This document shows positions 1 through 11,027 of a stretch of DNA of 64,000 bases, piece by piece (within the stretch, counting starts at the first letter, position 1; each line of letters starts with the position of its first letter). The stretch covers positions 1,550,001 through 1,614,000 of the forward strand of contig JAUZTG010000042.1 in the NCBI GenBank assembly GCA_030734395.1. The letters are read 5' to 3'. This stretch comes from Sarocladium kiliense. Its lineage: Eukaryota > Ascomycota > Sordariomycetes > Hypocreales > Sarocladiaceae. The position numbers and the translations under genes are program-made. The notes beneath the pieces were generated by a model. That model saw only the letters and a list, made by a program, of their open reading frames with translations. It was not told the DNA's origin and ran no database searches.

Positions 1-198
1 ACTGACTCCAAAGTCCCCATCGTCATGCTTCATGTCATTCGCGAACGAGACGAGGGATATGACGCAATACGTAATGACACCGAGGAAGATGAAGAGAAGG
101 AAGCCCATGGCAAAGTAGCGGATGCGGTAATCGTAGCGATGGGGGGAGCTGCCCCATGGGGTGCGGGTGTGGGCTGGGCACTGAGTTTCAGTAGCCAT
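1..198 (-). CDS. Membrane protein, 5' end only (cut by window edge)
   Basis: The first 66 codons of a minus-strand gene are visible, starting at the ATG at 198-196 and running off the left edge without a stop. The short polar N-terminus contains Cys and several Thr/Pro. It is followed by one hydrophobic segment at about residues 31-49 (FAMGFLLFIFLGVITYCVI) and then a charged stretch with KHDDGD. This fits a type II or multi-pass membrane protein with a cytosolic N-terminus. The family cannot be named from this piece. The frame has no other stop on this strand, and the open frame on the opposite strand (25-270) is its shadow. Confidence 0.55.
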   Translation of the reverse strand, partial: MATETQCPAHTRTPWGSSPHRYDYRIRYFAMGFLLFIFLGVITYCVISLVSFANDMKHDDGDFGVS

Positions 199-542
199 TC
201 TGAGATAAGTAGAGATGGGGAGGTGAGAGAATTGCTTTGCTTGGGTAGTAGGTGCTTGTTGAGGTGGTGATTTGGTGTGAATTTGGGAGGATTGAATTCT
301 CGGGGGCTTCGGATGGGCGCTGTTCAGCCTCGGGTCGGGCTCTTTCCGTTTAAAGAAGACGTCAGAGAAAACAAAGCAAGAGCAGTTTGATCTTTTTGTT
401 ACTACATGCCTTGGGCAGACTCGCTTGGTTCTATGAGGTGATGTGGTACGGTGGCTAATGTATTGCAAGTTGAAAATCCACTCCTCGGAGATATTACATC
501 CTCCCCTGAATACGCCATCCCTCTCCGGCGCCTTCTTCTTCC
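199..542. other. Intergenic, 344 bp
   Basis: This is the presumed upstream region of the edge gene on one side and the 3' side of the next minus-strand gene on the other. No further gene is visible. Confidence 0.5.
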
Positions 543-1595
543 TCAAGAAGACAACTCCGACCGACGATGATCCTCCGGATAACCAGATAACTCATGGGTC
601 GGCGCCTGCTCATACTTTGGAGAAGCCGGCTGCTGCGGGAAAGCCAACGGTTGCTGCATCAGCGGGGACTGCTGCTGCTGTCCGTAAAACTCATGCGGTG
701 GCTGAGGGCTGTCAAACGCCGGCCGAGGAGAGGCGAGGCTCTGCGCCGAGATGTTGGCGTTACGCTGCCTGCGATACTTGTAGGCGAGCCAGATCACAGC
801 AATGAGAAGCAAGGCCCCTATGGATGCGCCGATACCGATGCCGGCCTTTGCTTCGGTTGAAAGGGAAGCACTGCCTCCGCCATCAACATCGTTTGCTCCA
901 TCGTTACTTGAGTTGCCGCCGGTTTCCTCTGCGCCGTCTTGCTCTGAGACGGTTACCGTCTTCGCATCAACCATGCTTGAAGCCAGAGAGCTCGAGCTCG
1001 TTGAAGATGGAGCCTCGCTAGCTGACACAACAGTCCCTACCACGCTGTACTGGCCACCGACGAAAGATGCCCAGACTTCAGGTTCCTCGGGAGGTGCTCT
1101 GAAGCGCCAGCCTGCCGTTTCGCAGCAGTCGACGTTCTTTCGAGAGCAGCAGAAGTCCAGGGCGGAACCGGTAATGTGTTCGCATGGCTGCACGAGGGCG
1201 CCCTGTCCAGATATTTCTAGGGACTCAAATATCAGCCAATTCTTAAAACCCATTGGACTAGGGAAACGGGGGCTCTGATGGTTGAATAGTTCAAAGGCGG
1301 GAGAGCCAGGGCCTTACTGACCTGTACAAAATTGAGGACATTCTGGAGATGTCCAGGTGCGATCCGTACATAGCCCTCTATATGGATTTCCTTCGTTGTT
1401 TATACACAGCCTGTTTTCCATACAAGTGTCGTGGAGGCAGCAGGGGCTGTCTTCCGCGTCAACATCGCAAGGGTTGTAAAAGGTTGGCGCTTCCGTTCCA
1501 TTGGGAAAGTAGCATTGTTGACCGTGAATCCCACGGCTTGCCAGGATAAAGAAAACGAAGAGAACTGAGAGTGCTCTCGGCAATATAGGCGCCAT
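543..1595 (-). CDS. Secreted Cys-rich single-pass (type I) membrane protein
   Basis: Two exons are inferred, 1595-1322 and 1216-543, joined by a 105-nt intron (donor GTCAGT, acceptor CCCTAG), giving 315 residues. The ATG at 1595 was chosen because it starts a clear signal peptide (residues 1-26, ending near GIHGQQ). The ectodomain has about 14 Cys including CC pairs, followed by a Ser/Thr-rich stalk at about 155-175. A Gly/Ala-rich transmembrane helix lies at about 219-238 with a KYRRQR stop-transfer signal, then a Gln/Pro-rich cytosolic tail. This architecture is common in filamentous ascomycetes, with a glycosylated extracellular Cys module and a disordered tail. A wall-sensor-like role is possible but unproven. 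The upstream Met at 1718 was rejected because it would bury the signal peptide. The exact splice sites are the weakest part of the model. Confidence 0.75.
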
Positions 1596-2090
1596 CTTCT
1601 CGTCTCCAGCGTCTTGGAACTGATGCTCGGGCGAGGGAACGAACTGTATGCGTGAGGAGAAGTTGGTTTCGAGGATGGGATGTGGAAATAAGCTGAAGGC
1701 AAAGACTAAGGGGCGCATGGTGCGGCACAGCAGCGATGACGAGGGAAATGCATTCGAAGCGTGAGAGGTGTGTTATTGCGGATGGCTAAGAGCCGTATGC
1801 CGCTATCCCGGGGTGTTGTTGGTGCACCCTGGTATGGTGTTGGTGCTGATACAGCTTGCCACTTCAATCTAGGACAAGGGTCGAGTGCATGAGAGAATGA
1901 CTCAAGCATGCCACAATGATCGACAATAAGAAGCTGGTTTTCGCTAATCTCTTGTACGAATCGTTAATGACTACTGAACTCACAGTTCACACGCGCGTTC
2001 ACACCCATGCATCTTCACTGCCGGCTCCGTCAAATGGAAGACAGGACTGGCCACAACACACTGCTTTTACACTAATACCAACCCCATAAA
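1596..2090. other. Intergenic, about 0.5 kb
   Basis: This is the upstream region of the Cys-rich membrane-protein gene. No coding signal was seen in either strand. Confidence 0.4.
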
Positions 2091-2640
2091 TTACCGAAAA
2101 CCGATTGATGCGTTCTTCTCAAGGTTGTCCTTCATTGAACTCCTTGAAGAGCCCACAAAGTCGAGTGAGTCTACTCTGTCAGGTAGATAACCATCCGCCT
2201 CAGATCGTACAGCAATGCCCAGCCTTTGCGAAGCTGAACCTCACTACACGCTGGTGCGATGTCGATGACTTGACGCCATCATCCCAGGTTTTGTTCGCCT
2301 CAGGAAAGGTGTGACAATAGCCGCGAACATCAGGGATGGTGGCTTTAGGACTCTTCTCACGTTTGGTTAGGTGAGCAACACCCCTAATGTACTTCACCAG
2401 CATGCGACAATCCTGGCGGCTCTCCTGATACAAACTGAAGCAGGTTTCTGAGGGTAATGCTACTATGCGAGGATCTGAAAGGGCGCATTGTTTGACTTCT
2501 TCATCAAGGTCTCAACCGTCGCTTGCCAGGGTCCTTGCGGGTTGTGCGCAGCGTTGACATCGCGATAGTAAATCCCGGAATCCTCCTTGAGAATGCGCTG
2601 GGCTGGAAGAAGAGTCAACTTTAAAGGTATTCCTAGACAC
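2091..2640 (-). pseudogene. Broken copy of a fungal-specific family (RD-x-NAA, RGYGHTFPEA signatures)
   Basis: Read on the minus strand, homologous-looking blocks occur in order but in different frames. From about 2639 comes a block ending in LKEDSGIYYRDVNAA. From about 2459 comes a short block ITLRNLLQFV in the next frame. From about 2410 to 2225 comes a block with RMLV, IPDVRGYCHTFPEA and STSHQRVVRF in a third frame. From about 2214 comes EADGYLPDRVDSLDF, back in the first frame, ending at TAA 2093-2091. A TAG follows the first block. From memory, intact members read RDxNAARxP, then TLGNLLRF, then RGYGHTFPEA, then EADGYLP. Databases often label them 'geranylgeranyl pyrophosphate synthetase', a name with no functional basis known to me. 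At least three frame changes and one stop show that the copy is dead. Confidence 0.7.
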
Positions 2641-2649
2641 TGTCAATCA

Positions 2650-2842
2650 GTCATGACTGATCTCACCATGCATAGTCCTGCTTATATCCAAAGCCGCCGA
2701 TTTATAGTTTTTAGTAAAAGGTAGTATACTAAACTTAGCCTTAAGTTTAAGCAAATAAGTAATAGCCTTAGCAAGATAGCTTAGATGAAGCCTAATCCCA
2801 ATTCCAAACCCTAAGTGCGGCAACAATCGTTCTAAATTATAT
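2650..2842. other. AT-rich patch beside the pseudogene
   Basis: About 190 bp is clearly richer in A and T than its surroundings, with many TTAG, CTTA and TAAG tetramers. This looks like repeat-induced point mutation of an old repeat, but that is inference. It ends exactly where the next coding region stops. Confidence 0.4.
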
Positions 2843-3946
2843 TTAAAAAATAAAAACAAAGATGAAGCATAGCCCTAATATCACCATCGATGGTCTTACC
2901 CCCATGGCCATATCATCATCATCATTACTACTCTCGTCCTCTTCTAACCCATCCGCGCCATCCTCCTCCTCCTCTACCTTAAACTTAGCGCATACCATCA
3001 TAACGCTCACATCCGCCATCGTTGAGTTGCGTATTTGATCATTGGGCGAGGTGCTGCTTCGCTCCGGGTACCGCATCATGACCGCAACGGCGGCTTGTTG
3101 GACTCGTGAGTTGTACGTTTCTGGATCGTACTCCCTGCGCGCATAGGTAAAGGACCAGTTACCCGAGGGCATTGTGAGGTCCTCCCAGAAAGTATCGAAA
3201 TTGGCGTTTTCATGATCCGAGGCCTCCTCTACAAGGTCTACAATGGATTAATAGTAAGTCGGGTTTGTCTGTGGAGAAGACTTACTATTGCGACTTTGGT
3301 CTCCGTTGTCGGTGACTGTGTCTGGGCGTTTATCGAGCTCCATGTAGTCTTGGAACATACCCTTGGGGCACGCTTTTACTAGATCAGGATACTCATCGTA
3401 CCTAGAATACAGCTCGTCCACAACAGACTTGTACGATGCGGATTCCGAGTATATGGTAAACAAGGTGCTGTTAAGCTGGCTGACACAGTCGCTGCCCAAG
3501 AGATTCTCGCACCCGTTGGCGGCGCCACCTATCGAGGTGCTAACGTTGGCGTAGAAGACAGTGAGCTGAGTCTCCATGTTAAGGTCCGTGTTATTGAGCG
3601 AGATCTCATCGTACTCGAGCCACCAGCCGACCAGGGCGGTGCCGTTAGGAACATCCCTGAAGTCATTATTGGGGTGTATTCTGTCGTATTCCTGGGCGTC
3701 GATCTCATCAATGGCGTAGACAAAGGTGGCACCGTCGGGGAAAAGGGGCTCCCAAGTGAAGCTTGACGAGGCATTTTCCTTAGGGTTGATGCAGAAAGTT
3801 TCGCCGCGGTAGTCATCTTTTGCGTAGTCACAGCTCCCCTTCTGGAGAGCTTGGGTGGCGAGCGGGAGGGTCAAAAGTAGAAGCAGCATGATACCGGCCA
3901 TGTAATAATTAGACACGGAACGCGGGAGGCATTCTCTCAAAGGCAT
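2843..3946 (-). CDS. Secreted hypothetical protein, probable GPI anchor
   Basis: Two exons (3946-3286 and 3237-2843) are separated by a 48-nt intron with a perfect GTAAGT donor and TTGTAG acceptor. The joined frame reads 351 residues. A signal peptide is visible (about residues 16-35, rich in Leu) after a short polar start; the second Met, at residue 16, is an alternative start. The mature part has several NxS/T sites, paired Cys and many acidic residues. Near the C-terminus a run of Glu/Asp (EEEEDGADG, SSNDDDD) is followed by a hydrophobic end (MVILGLCFIFVFIF), as in GPI-anchor signals. I do not recognise the family. It probably acts at the cell surface. It stands between AT-rich, pseudogene-bearing DNA and a gene desert, which fits a lineage-specific surface protein. 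Confidence 0.7.
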
Positions 3947-6874
3947 AGACCTGGCAACAGAGGAGGGACTGCTATATATATTCTACATGGGACGAATAGC
4001 ACCGCTATGCAAGATAGGACGTAGGAGGCATACAGAAGGGCGCCTCGCAGGGTCCTGACTCGTTGTATCGCTCTGGCCCCAGGAGGTACCGGGCCTGCCG
4101 TGAGCTAGTCTGGGGTAACCTTGAGGTTCCTTCATGAAGATCTCGAGGCTGATTGGTGAGTGTGGTACCCCATCTCCATAGGCACATTATGCTTATTCGG
4201 CTGCATCTTTATCAATGACAATAAGGTGGAGCCCGGAGGTGCACGTCGCATATAAGTGGCCGATGCAGGCACACACGGTGTTGTCTTACTCCGAGTATTA
4301 CAGCTAGAAAGGCACGCCATTTCCGCCCCTTGCTTTCCTTTTAAACCTGCGGTGCTTCGTTGTTGCCTTGCTGTCCTCGGAGGCCGCTCCGAGACTCGGC
4401 TAAGGCCTGAGTAGGCTGAAGCAGGGCAAGTAGAGAAATTTCTAATTCAAGGTAGTAGACTGCGAGAACCTGAGGGACTGAAGAGTACCAGAGGATCTGA
4501 ATATAAACAAGATAGAGGAAGGGATACCCCTGTGTCCCTGGGCGAGGTTAGGGCCATAAGTGGCTTTAATCTTTTAAGTCCAGAAGCGGGCCGGGGATCG
4601 GCGCCTCAAGAATCCATAATGGGACCTAACTATCGAGGGGACCGCCGCCACAGGGTCTTGTCACAGCAGGTGGTTCATGGCCCGTCATCATGTCTATAAC
4701 ATCCATGCACTTGGGGCGATCTACAGTACCAACTCCACCGTACTTTGGTCTTAAACCGGCCGGATACCTACTCTGTGCAATCGACGTTTGAAAACAAAGT
4801 GTGCTCCATTTCTCATACTGTACTGTACCCTCAGCGGCCCAGCCGCCTTACCTCAGTCCTTACCACAATCCACAGCAAACCATGCCATCAGTCTCGTCCC
4901 GAGGGCCCCAAGTCTTCTTCTGCATTTACCGGGGTAAAAACGACTTGGCTGTAGGGCCTTGAAAGTACACACTGCCATCCCTGTATCCGCGTGATACGTA
5001 TCAGCAAATGAGCTCTATGCTGGCGACCTAGCTTACTTGTTGTGGTACAGGAACCACCTGGAGCCTCGAATGTAATTGTTTCCCTACTGTGCATGTCATT
5101 ATCTCTGAATGCCCTCGATCGATCTCGGGTTGTATCTTACTTTAGAGTTGACCCCACATCGTGTGTGCGGGTACATCCGCTGTGGTATCGCCCGCCTTAG
5201 CATTTCGTTGTTTGAAGCCTTGCTGTTTCAGCAACTGGTCCCTCCTTGCCAACCAGTGCCCTTTTGGCTGTGCTGTGGTCAAACAAGCCGTTTCCTAACC
5301 CCACCACACCTTGAATGAATTATGGCTGGCCGTGGCCAGGCAAGATACATTTCGAACTTTCGCTTTACATTCACGCCAAGTCGGACGCGAGGTAACTACA
5401 TCAACACATGCGTGACTTGAGCTGTGTATGGAGACGCACGACAACGCCCTGCTGAGAACATATATTCACGACGAGCTGGGTTGCGACTGGCACTCTATCA
5501 CGTAGTATAACTAGTCCAATTATCCGGTGCCAATCATCAAGATCAATGAGGATCCGCGGACGTTACTATTAAGGAAGCTGGTCAAAAGCATATTTTATTT
5601 TCAAAATTATACAAAATTAAATTAATTTTGTATTATTTATTCATTTTTATTTATATAACTTTATTATAATTCTATTAAATAATTAATAACTGCTCTGGCT
5701 TATTTTATAGGCCTGTGTTAGTTGTGTTTATAACATTAATATTATTGTCTCTACAGGGTAGGTCATCTCGTAACAAGGTACAAAACACTCTGCCAGAGGT
5801 CCGGACACCGGTTAGGGTGCCTACAAGTTTATATAGGATTATGGGAGGTGGCAATCTGTAAATTTAAGCTTAAATGCCAGACATTGCGATGCTTGGAAGC
5901 AAAGCCCAGCATGCGCGATCACACTGGAATCCAAAGCCGGCAAACCACCCAGCTCATGTTCATTCATACAAGTTTCTTCCTTCTGGACGGATAATTGTTC
6001 AAATGACCACGCAGAAGCGTGGAAAGACTCTCGTTGTACCATCCACAGATTGTCTAGTAATTCTTGCTATGTCCTCGACCAGATTCGTCGACAAAGGAGA
6101 GCTCCGTCCCACCCCACGTCCGGCGAGCACGACTCACCTCTTGGCCCGGCGTCGCAATCCGGTGACTCGAATGACGCAAAAGCTCCCCTTGTGCCCAGAT
6201 AGCTCCATTACTCACTTTCAGCCCCAACATGGAGCCTGTACCCGGATCGGCATGCCACAAGGCTGTCCGCCGAGCGCGAAATTCCACCCGCTAGCAACCC
6301 GGCTTCAAATGTTTGATACCAACGACCGGCATTCGGGATCCAGCAAATCCCGGAATAGACTGCGCCTCATCGTGAGAGCCATCTCTCAGAGGCCAAGTCG
6401 AGATTAGCAATGCTTCGGCTGCAGGGATTGACCCGCTTCGCTTAAGCTCACGGCTGCTGAGTCCCATCTTATACTCCAACTGGAGGAATCTTTTCCAAGA
6501 TGGAACTGTTTCCTTCTTGGCAGGACGTCCTTCAAACGACGAAGCGCCCGCCTGTGGATGCTTTTGTCGTGGGCCTCCGCTTCTTTTCTCGCACGATTAC
6601 GCGTATAAGAGCGAGCGAGCTGGGCAAAGTCTTGGCTCTTGGATGATGATACTTTTGGATAGTCCGCAATAAGTAGTCCGGTCATGCATCTTTATCAATT
6701 CTTGCGGGCGCTCTTGTTTGCTGAGGAGCTGTGTTGAGTCCTCTCTCGCTTCCTGACTCTCGTTGATATAGCCTTGTACTTGATCACCGACCTCAAGCCT
6801 AGAATCTGGAGAGCGCAACGACAGTGTCAGGACAGTCGGCAAACCTTTTGTCCGGCTCTTCGCTGAATCCCGAA
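3947..6874. other. Gene desert, 2.9 kb, with AT-rich island
   Basis: All open frames here are short and overlap each other on both strands, and none shows a family motif or an intron-linked continuation. Isolated TTAGGG motifs occur at about 4548 and 5813 but not in tandem. The stretch 5578-5760 is an AT island, listed separately. The last few hundred bases are the promoter of the RTA1-like gene. Confidence 0.5.
5578..5760. other. AT-rich island with small stem-loop
   Basis: Composition drops abruptly to mostly A and T between flanks of ordinary GC content. At 5611-5631 the arms ACAAAATTA and TAATTTTGT can pair around a 3-nt loop. It could be a nuclear copy of mitochondrial DNA, the remains of a mutated transposon, or an origin-like element. 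The sequence alone does not decide between these. Confidence 0.5.
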
Positions 6875-7927
6875 ATGTCGTCAACGGGCGAGTTCGACCC
6901 GGACTTCACTCCGTCCTACTCAACTTGCGATGAAGTATCCCCTCAATGTCCCGTTGAGCTGACGCTATACGGAGACTACTTCAATCTCGGAGCCTGTATC
7001 TTCTTCACCATTTCCTTCCTAACCCTCCTTATCGCCCAAGGATGGCTCGCACGGAAGTCCAAGGCCTGGAGCTTCGCCAGCTATCTCGCCGTCGGTACCT
7101 TCTTCGAACTCTTCGGCTACGTCTGCCGGATCGTCCTCTACGATAACCCATGGGAGTACGCCCCCTTCGTCGTTCAGCTGCTCTTCCTCATCCTCGGACC
7201 GACCCTCGTTGCTGCTGCTATCTCCGTTACAGCGAAGCATCTTGTCATCTACTTTGGCCCTGAAGGGTCGTTGATCAAGCCGAGGTGGTACCCCTGGGTC
7301 TTCGTCGGTTCGGATTTTGCCTCTATCTTCATCCAGGCTGTTGGCGCGTCCATTGCCGGTATCGCGACGGCTGGTGAAGAGCCGAACGAGAAGCTCCAGG
7401 ATGTGTCCTCTGCGCTGTTGGTTACTGGTGTCAGTTTCCAGCTGGCAAACATGGCGTTCTGTGCGGGGCTTCTGGTCGTATACTGGATAAGATTGAGGAA
7501 GAGGAACAAGACCGGGTCTGATGCTGGTGCTGCGCAAGGTGCGGCTTCTGGAGGACTGTTCTCTCGGCTCAGACACGATAGGGTGTTTATGTTCATTGTG
7601 TCGCTTTCAATTGCGTACATGGCCATCGTTATCCGATGCGTCTACCGGTGAGTCTGCCATTGTCAATGCCAAGTAGTTCACGTTGCACGTTCTGACAACC
7701 TCATCAGTGTCATGGAGATGGAGTCAGGCTGGGCCAGCGATCTCATGCAGTCCGAAGCAACATTCCTTGTCTTCGACGGCGGGATGGTTCTTCTTGCGAC
7801 CATCCTCCTCACAATCTTTCACCCGTGGAAGTTCTTCACCCCGATGGGTGCCCATGCTCGTGGTGAAGTCGCTGACGCGGATAACGCCATCCCGCTTGAG
7901 TCGCGACAAGAAAGTGTTGAGAGGTGA
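6875..7927 (+). CDS. RTA1-like seven-helix membrane protein
   Basis: Exons 6875-7647 and 7708-7927 (60-nt intron, donor GTGAGT, acceptor ATCAG) give 330 residues. The start is the first ATG; the open frame extends upstream only through a non-ATG codon. About seven hydrophobic segments follow a short extracellular N-terminus. The order and spacing match the RTA1-like family: the FFELFGYVCR motif in helix 3, a GP-containing helix 4, and a conserved last pair of helices ending in FHPWKFF. Family members in yeasts (Rta1, Rsb1) are linked to resistance to aminocholesterol drugs and to sphingoid-base export, and they sit in the plasma membrane. The substrate here is unknown. The C-terminus is short and acidic. 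Confidence 0.9.
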
Positions 7928-8265
7928 TCTGGGGAGGTGCTCCGCTGAGAGGCAATCAGCTGTCACAGGGCTTACCACATGATACGGCTGGCAACGTCCA
8001 AAACTTTGGACGGAGTTGGGAATGGGCATTTGGACAATTCGATAGATTAGAGAAGCGCGCATTATGATTTCTATATTTTCTTAGCCCCTCGCATCTCTGT
8101 CTAGAGCCACGATTGCGACGCTCGAGAGCATCGAAACGCGACCAGCCCGAGTGCGCGAGATCTCAAGGCCTCTAGGCCTTCGCTTATAGGTACATTTCTC
8201 CTTTAACGCCGTATTGATGCTCACTTGAGATAGATAGTACAAGCCAATAACCCCGCCTCGCCCGC
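7928..8265. other. Convergent 3' region, 338 bp
   Basis: This is the space between the stop codons of two converging genes. It should hold both 3' UTRs, and nothing else was seen. Confidence 0.5.
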
Positions 8266-9504
8266 TTACTTCGATTCCTTGGCTGCCTTTTCGGCAATTT
8301 CCTTGCCCTTCTGGGCCTTATCCTCCAGAACCTTCTTCAGCTCCTCCACCGTCTCTTTCAGGAGCTTCTCACCCTCCTCGCGGTGCTTCTCGGCAACCTC
8401 ACCAAGCTGCTTCAACTTGGGGAGGATCTCGTCGACCTGAGGAACCATCTTGGCGTACTTCTCGAGATCGCCGAACATACCACCGCTGGCTGATGATGCC
8501 TTGTCCTTGGCCTTGCTCACGGCGTTGTCAACGTAGCTCTTCAGCTCGTCAATGTTGCCGGAGTCAATGGAGGACTTAGCCTTCTCGAAGAGCTCCTTGA
8601 CGTTGCCCTGCTTCAGAGCATCGGCGTTGTTCTCGACCAGCTCCTTGACCTTAGGGTTCTTGTCAAGGTAAGGCTTGGCTTCTTCCAAGGCCTTCTTCCA
8701 TGCCTCATCACCAAGCTGGGAGATCTTCTGGACCTTGTCCTCGATGAGTTGGCGCGCCTTGTTCAAGTTGGCAGCGCTGACACCACCGGCAATGATCTCC
8801 TTGACCTGTTTCCAGGTCTCATCGACCTGCTTCTTCGCCTCGGGACCGTATTGCTCTCCCATCTGCTTGAGCTTGTCGACGTTTCCACCGAGCTTCTCCT
8901 TGAGCTGAGGGTGGTTGTCGATGATGTCGGAGATGGCATCGCCAGACAGCTCAGCAACTTGCTTGGCCAACTTAGCCAAAGCTTCGTACGCCTTGGACGC
9001 GGTCTCCATGCTCAGACCAGACTTGGCGATGTTCTGGAACTCCTTGTAGGCATCGTTTACGATCTTGTCAGCCTCCTCTCGGTGGTTCTCGCGGATCTTT
9101 TCCCAGTCCTCGAAAGCCGCATCGACGTAGCCGCGGCCACCTGGGATCCAACCGACGTAAGAGTAAGCGAACTGCTTGATGGACTCCACAGCCTGATCTG
9201 GAGAAGGAGTGTCGTTCTGCAGCTTCTTGGCGGCCTCCTTGTACTTCTTGTTAGCCTCAATGGCAGTCTTGTTGATGGTTGAAGCGGTCCGGCCAGCAGG
9301 CGTGAAGCTGTAGATACCATAGAAGACACCTGCGCCAATGATTCCACCTGCAATACCAGCGCCGAAATGGCTGCTGGATGATGCAGAGCCACTGCTCGAG
9401 GAAGAGGTGGTGGATTGGAACCGGACAGGTTGACGACGAGGGAAGGCCCTAGCCTGGCAAGCCGATTGGCGAGCGGCGCGGCACGCGGTGCGTGAGGCGA
9501 GCAT
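8266..9504 (-). CDS. Mitochondrial inner-membrane-type helical protein, function unknown
   Basis: A single exon of 412 residues. The N-terminus is an Arg/Ala/Ser-rich presequence without acidic residues (residues 1-30, ending RFQSTT), followed by a Ser-rich linker. One Gly-rich transmembrane helix follows at about 47-68 (FGAGIAGGIIGAGVFYGIY). The remainder is almost entirely amphipathic helix, rich in Lys, Glu and Ala with repeated KQV/KEL-type heptads, reminiscent of apolipoprotein- or LEA-like rods. It is probably imported and anchored in the inner membrane, with the helical part in the intermembrane space or matrix. I cannot assign a named family. A scaffolding or lipid-binding role is only a guess. 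The antisense open frames are shadows of its biased composition. Confidence 0.8.
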   Translation of the reverse strand: MLASRTACRAARQSACQARAFPRRQPVRFQSTTSSSSSGSASSSSHFGAGIAGGIIGAGVFYGIYSFTPAGRTASTINKTAIEANKKYKEAAKKLQNDTPSPDQAVESIKQFAYSYVGWIPGGRGYVDAAFEDWEKIRENHREEADKIVNDAYKEFQNIAKSGLSMETASKAYEALAKLAKQVAELSGDAISDIIDNHPQLKEKLGGNVDKLKQMGEQYGPEAKKQVDETWKQVKEIIAGGVSAANLNKARQLIEDKVQKISQLGDEAWKKALEEAKPYLDKNPKVKELVENNADALKQGNVKELFEKAKSSIDSGNIDELKSYVDNAVSKAKDKASSASGGMFGDLEKYAKMVPQVDEILPKLKQLGEVAEKHREEGEKLLKETVEELKKVLEDKAQKGKEIAEKAAKESK

Positions 9505-11027
9505 GATTGATGGTGGTGGTTGGGGAAGAGTGTAAGAGGCGTGTAGTGTGAGTGGCCGAAGGGGATAGGAGAAGCTCAGTTGATGAAGGATCGTGAACTC
9601 CAGAAAGCAGTGATGAAGTGAAGGGACGGAAAAAGTGGCGTTTTAAGTTCACATGCTCAATTGAAGAAGGGGAAGCTGCAGCTCCGGCAAGGTACGCATC
9701 GATGACGTCCGTTTGCGGCTTTGCGTGTGTGACGAGGAATGCGGACCAAACGTTCCGCCACTGTGACACGGGGCACGCAAGCTGGGGTTGAATTCATTGG
9801 AACAAGGCCATGGTTGCTAGGATCTTAGCTTGAATTATTCCAGCAAGAAAATATGCCTTCGATACACTTTGATCGATCTGGAGAAGGAATCTCAGAATCC
9901 CGAGTACCTTCAGCCCGGTCCCGACCATCAGTCTCCCCTGTATGGCGAGTTGCAATGGCTGACCATCGTCCCAAATCGCGACCGTTGTGACCCACGACGG
10001 GGCGATACTTCCTAAGCAGGGGATCGTAGCTTGTTGCAATTGCCGCTTTCAACAAAATAGACGATGACGTCTTCTCACATTGACTTGGACTAAGCTAGGA
10101 ACAAACAAGTACACCTAGCCTCAAGTAAGCTAGCAGGAACTCAATCAACAATTCGATGGTCATAGCCGAGGCTGGAAGACCTATCGATTTAGACTCGTTC
10201 GAAAAAGGTCATGAACCAATTCACTCTCAAGGTCTAATCCATCGCGTAGGTCCGGATCTAAGGCAATATTGACCAAGCTTCTGGCTGAGTCTCGAGCATT
10301 GGTCAGGCAATTCGAAGAGTGCCTGATGCAGGAAAGAAAAGACCGTGGTACTCATTATGGCAGAAGTAGAAGAGCGATGCAGGCCTTGACTTCATCACGG
10401 ACTGACAACTCCTGCAATTCCTAGGATAGACGATCTAAGACGCATTGGCCTCGGAATGGATATCACGACGATGTCGTCTGGCGATGGGTCTTATCACTTA
10501 TCGCGTTTATCGATCACCAGCGGCATCAGAGAGGCGCCGTTCTCGGTCTGCGCTGCCTGCCCCGCGTTCGTCCCCATGTGCTGCGCTGTGCACGGCCCAG
10601 CGGGCAAAAGAAACAGTGCCGATTCGCTAACTGATAATGGCCTGGCAATAACAATGAATTGACTTGCCAATGCGTTTGCCAATGATTCAACAGGTGCTGG
10701 TGCAAAGCGTAGACCAACCGCAAGTCAATTTTGAATTTCTTTCAGTGACCCCTCAGCGCGCCCGGCAACGCCTGTGGGCATTGTGTATCGGCCACCGTCG
10801 TTATCTGGGGCCGGTTTGGAGGGCAGCCGCTCGACTGACTCAGCAAATTTTCTTCGACTTCGACCATCGCATCTTCCCAGCCCGCGACCGCCAGCTAGTC
10901 CCACCTCATGGATGCGCCATCGAGAGACTCGAGACTCTTGCGCCCTTAAGCAGCCAGGCGAAGTGGTCTGTGTCAACGACAGTTCTTCGAATGCCCTGCG
11001 ATCCTGCCGCCCGAGGCAATCCACAGC
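9505..11027. other. Intergenic, 1.5 kb (divergent promoters)
   Basis: This lies between the divergent mitochondrial-protein and Tbf1 genes. Short open frames on both strands overlap one another and show no motif. The long minus frame covering 10725-11561 runs across the Tbf1 first exons and is rejected. Confidence 0.5.

Noticed and set aside
4547..5815. TTAGGG motifs suggesting a telomere
   Set aside because: Only single copies at about 4548 and 5813, not tandem arrays, so there is no telomere or internal telomeric repeat here.
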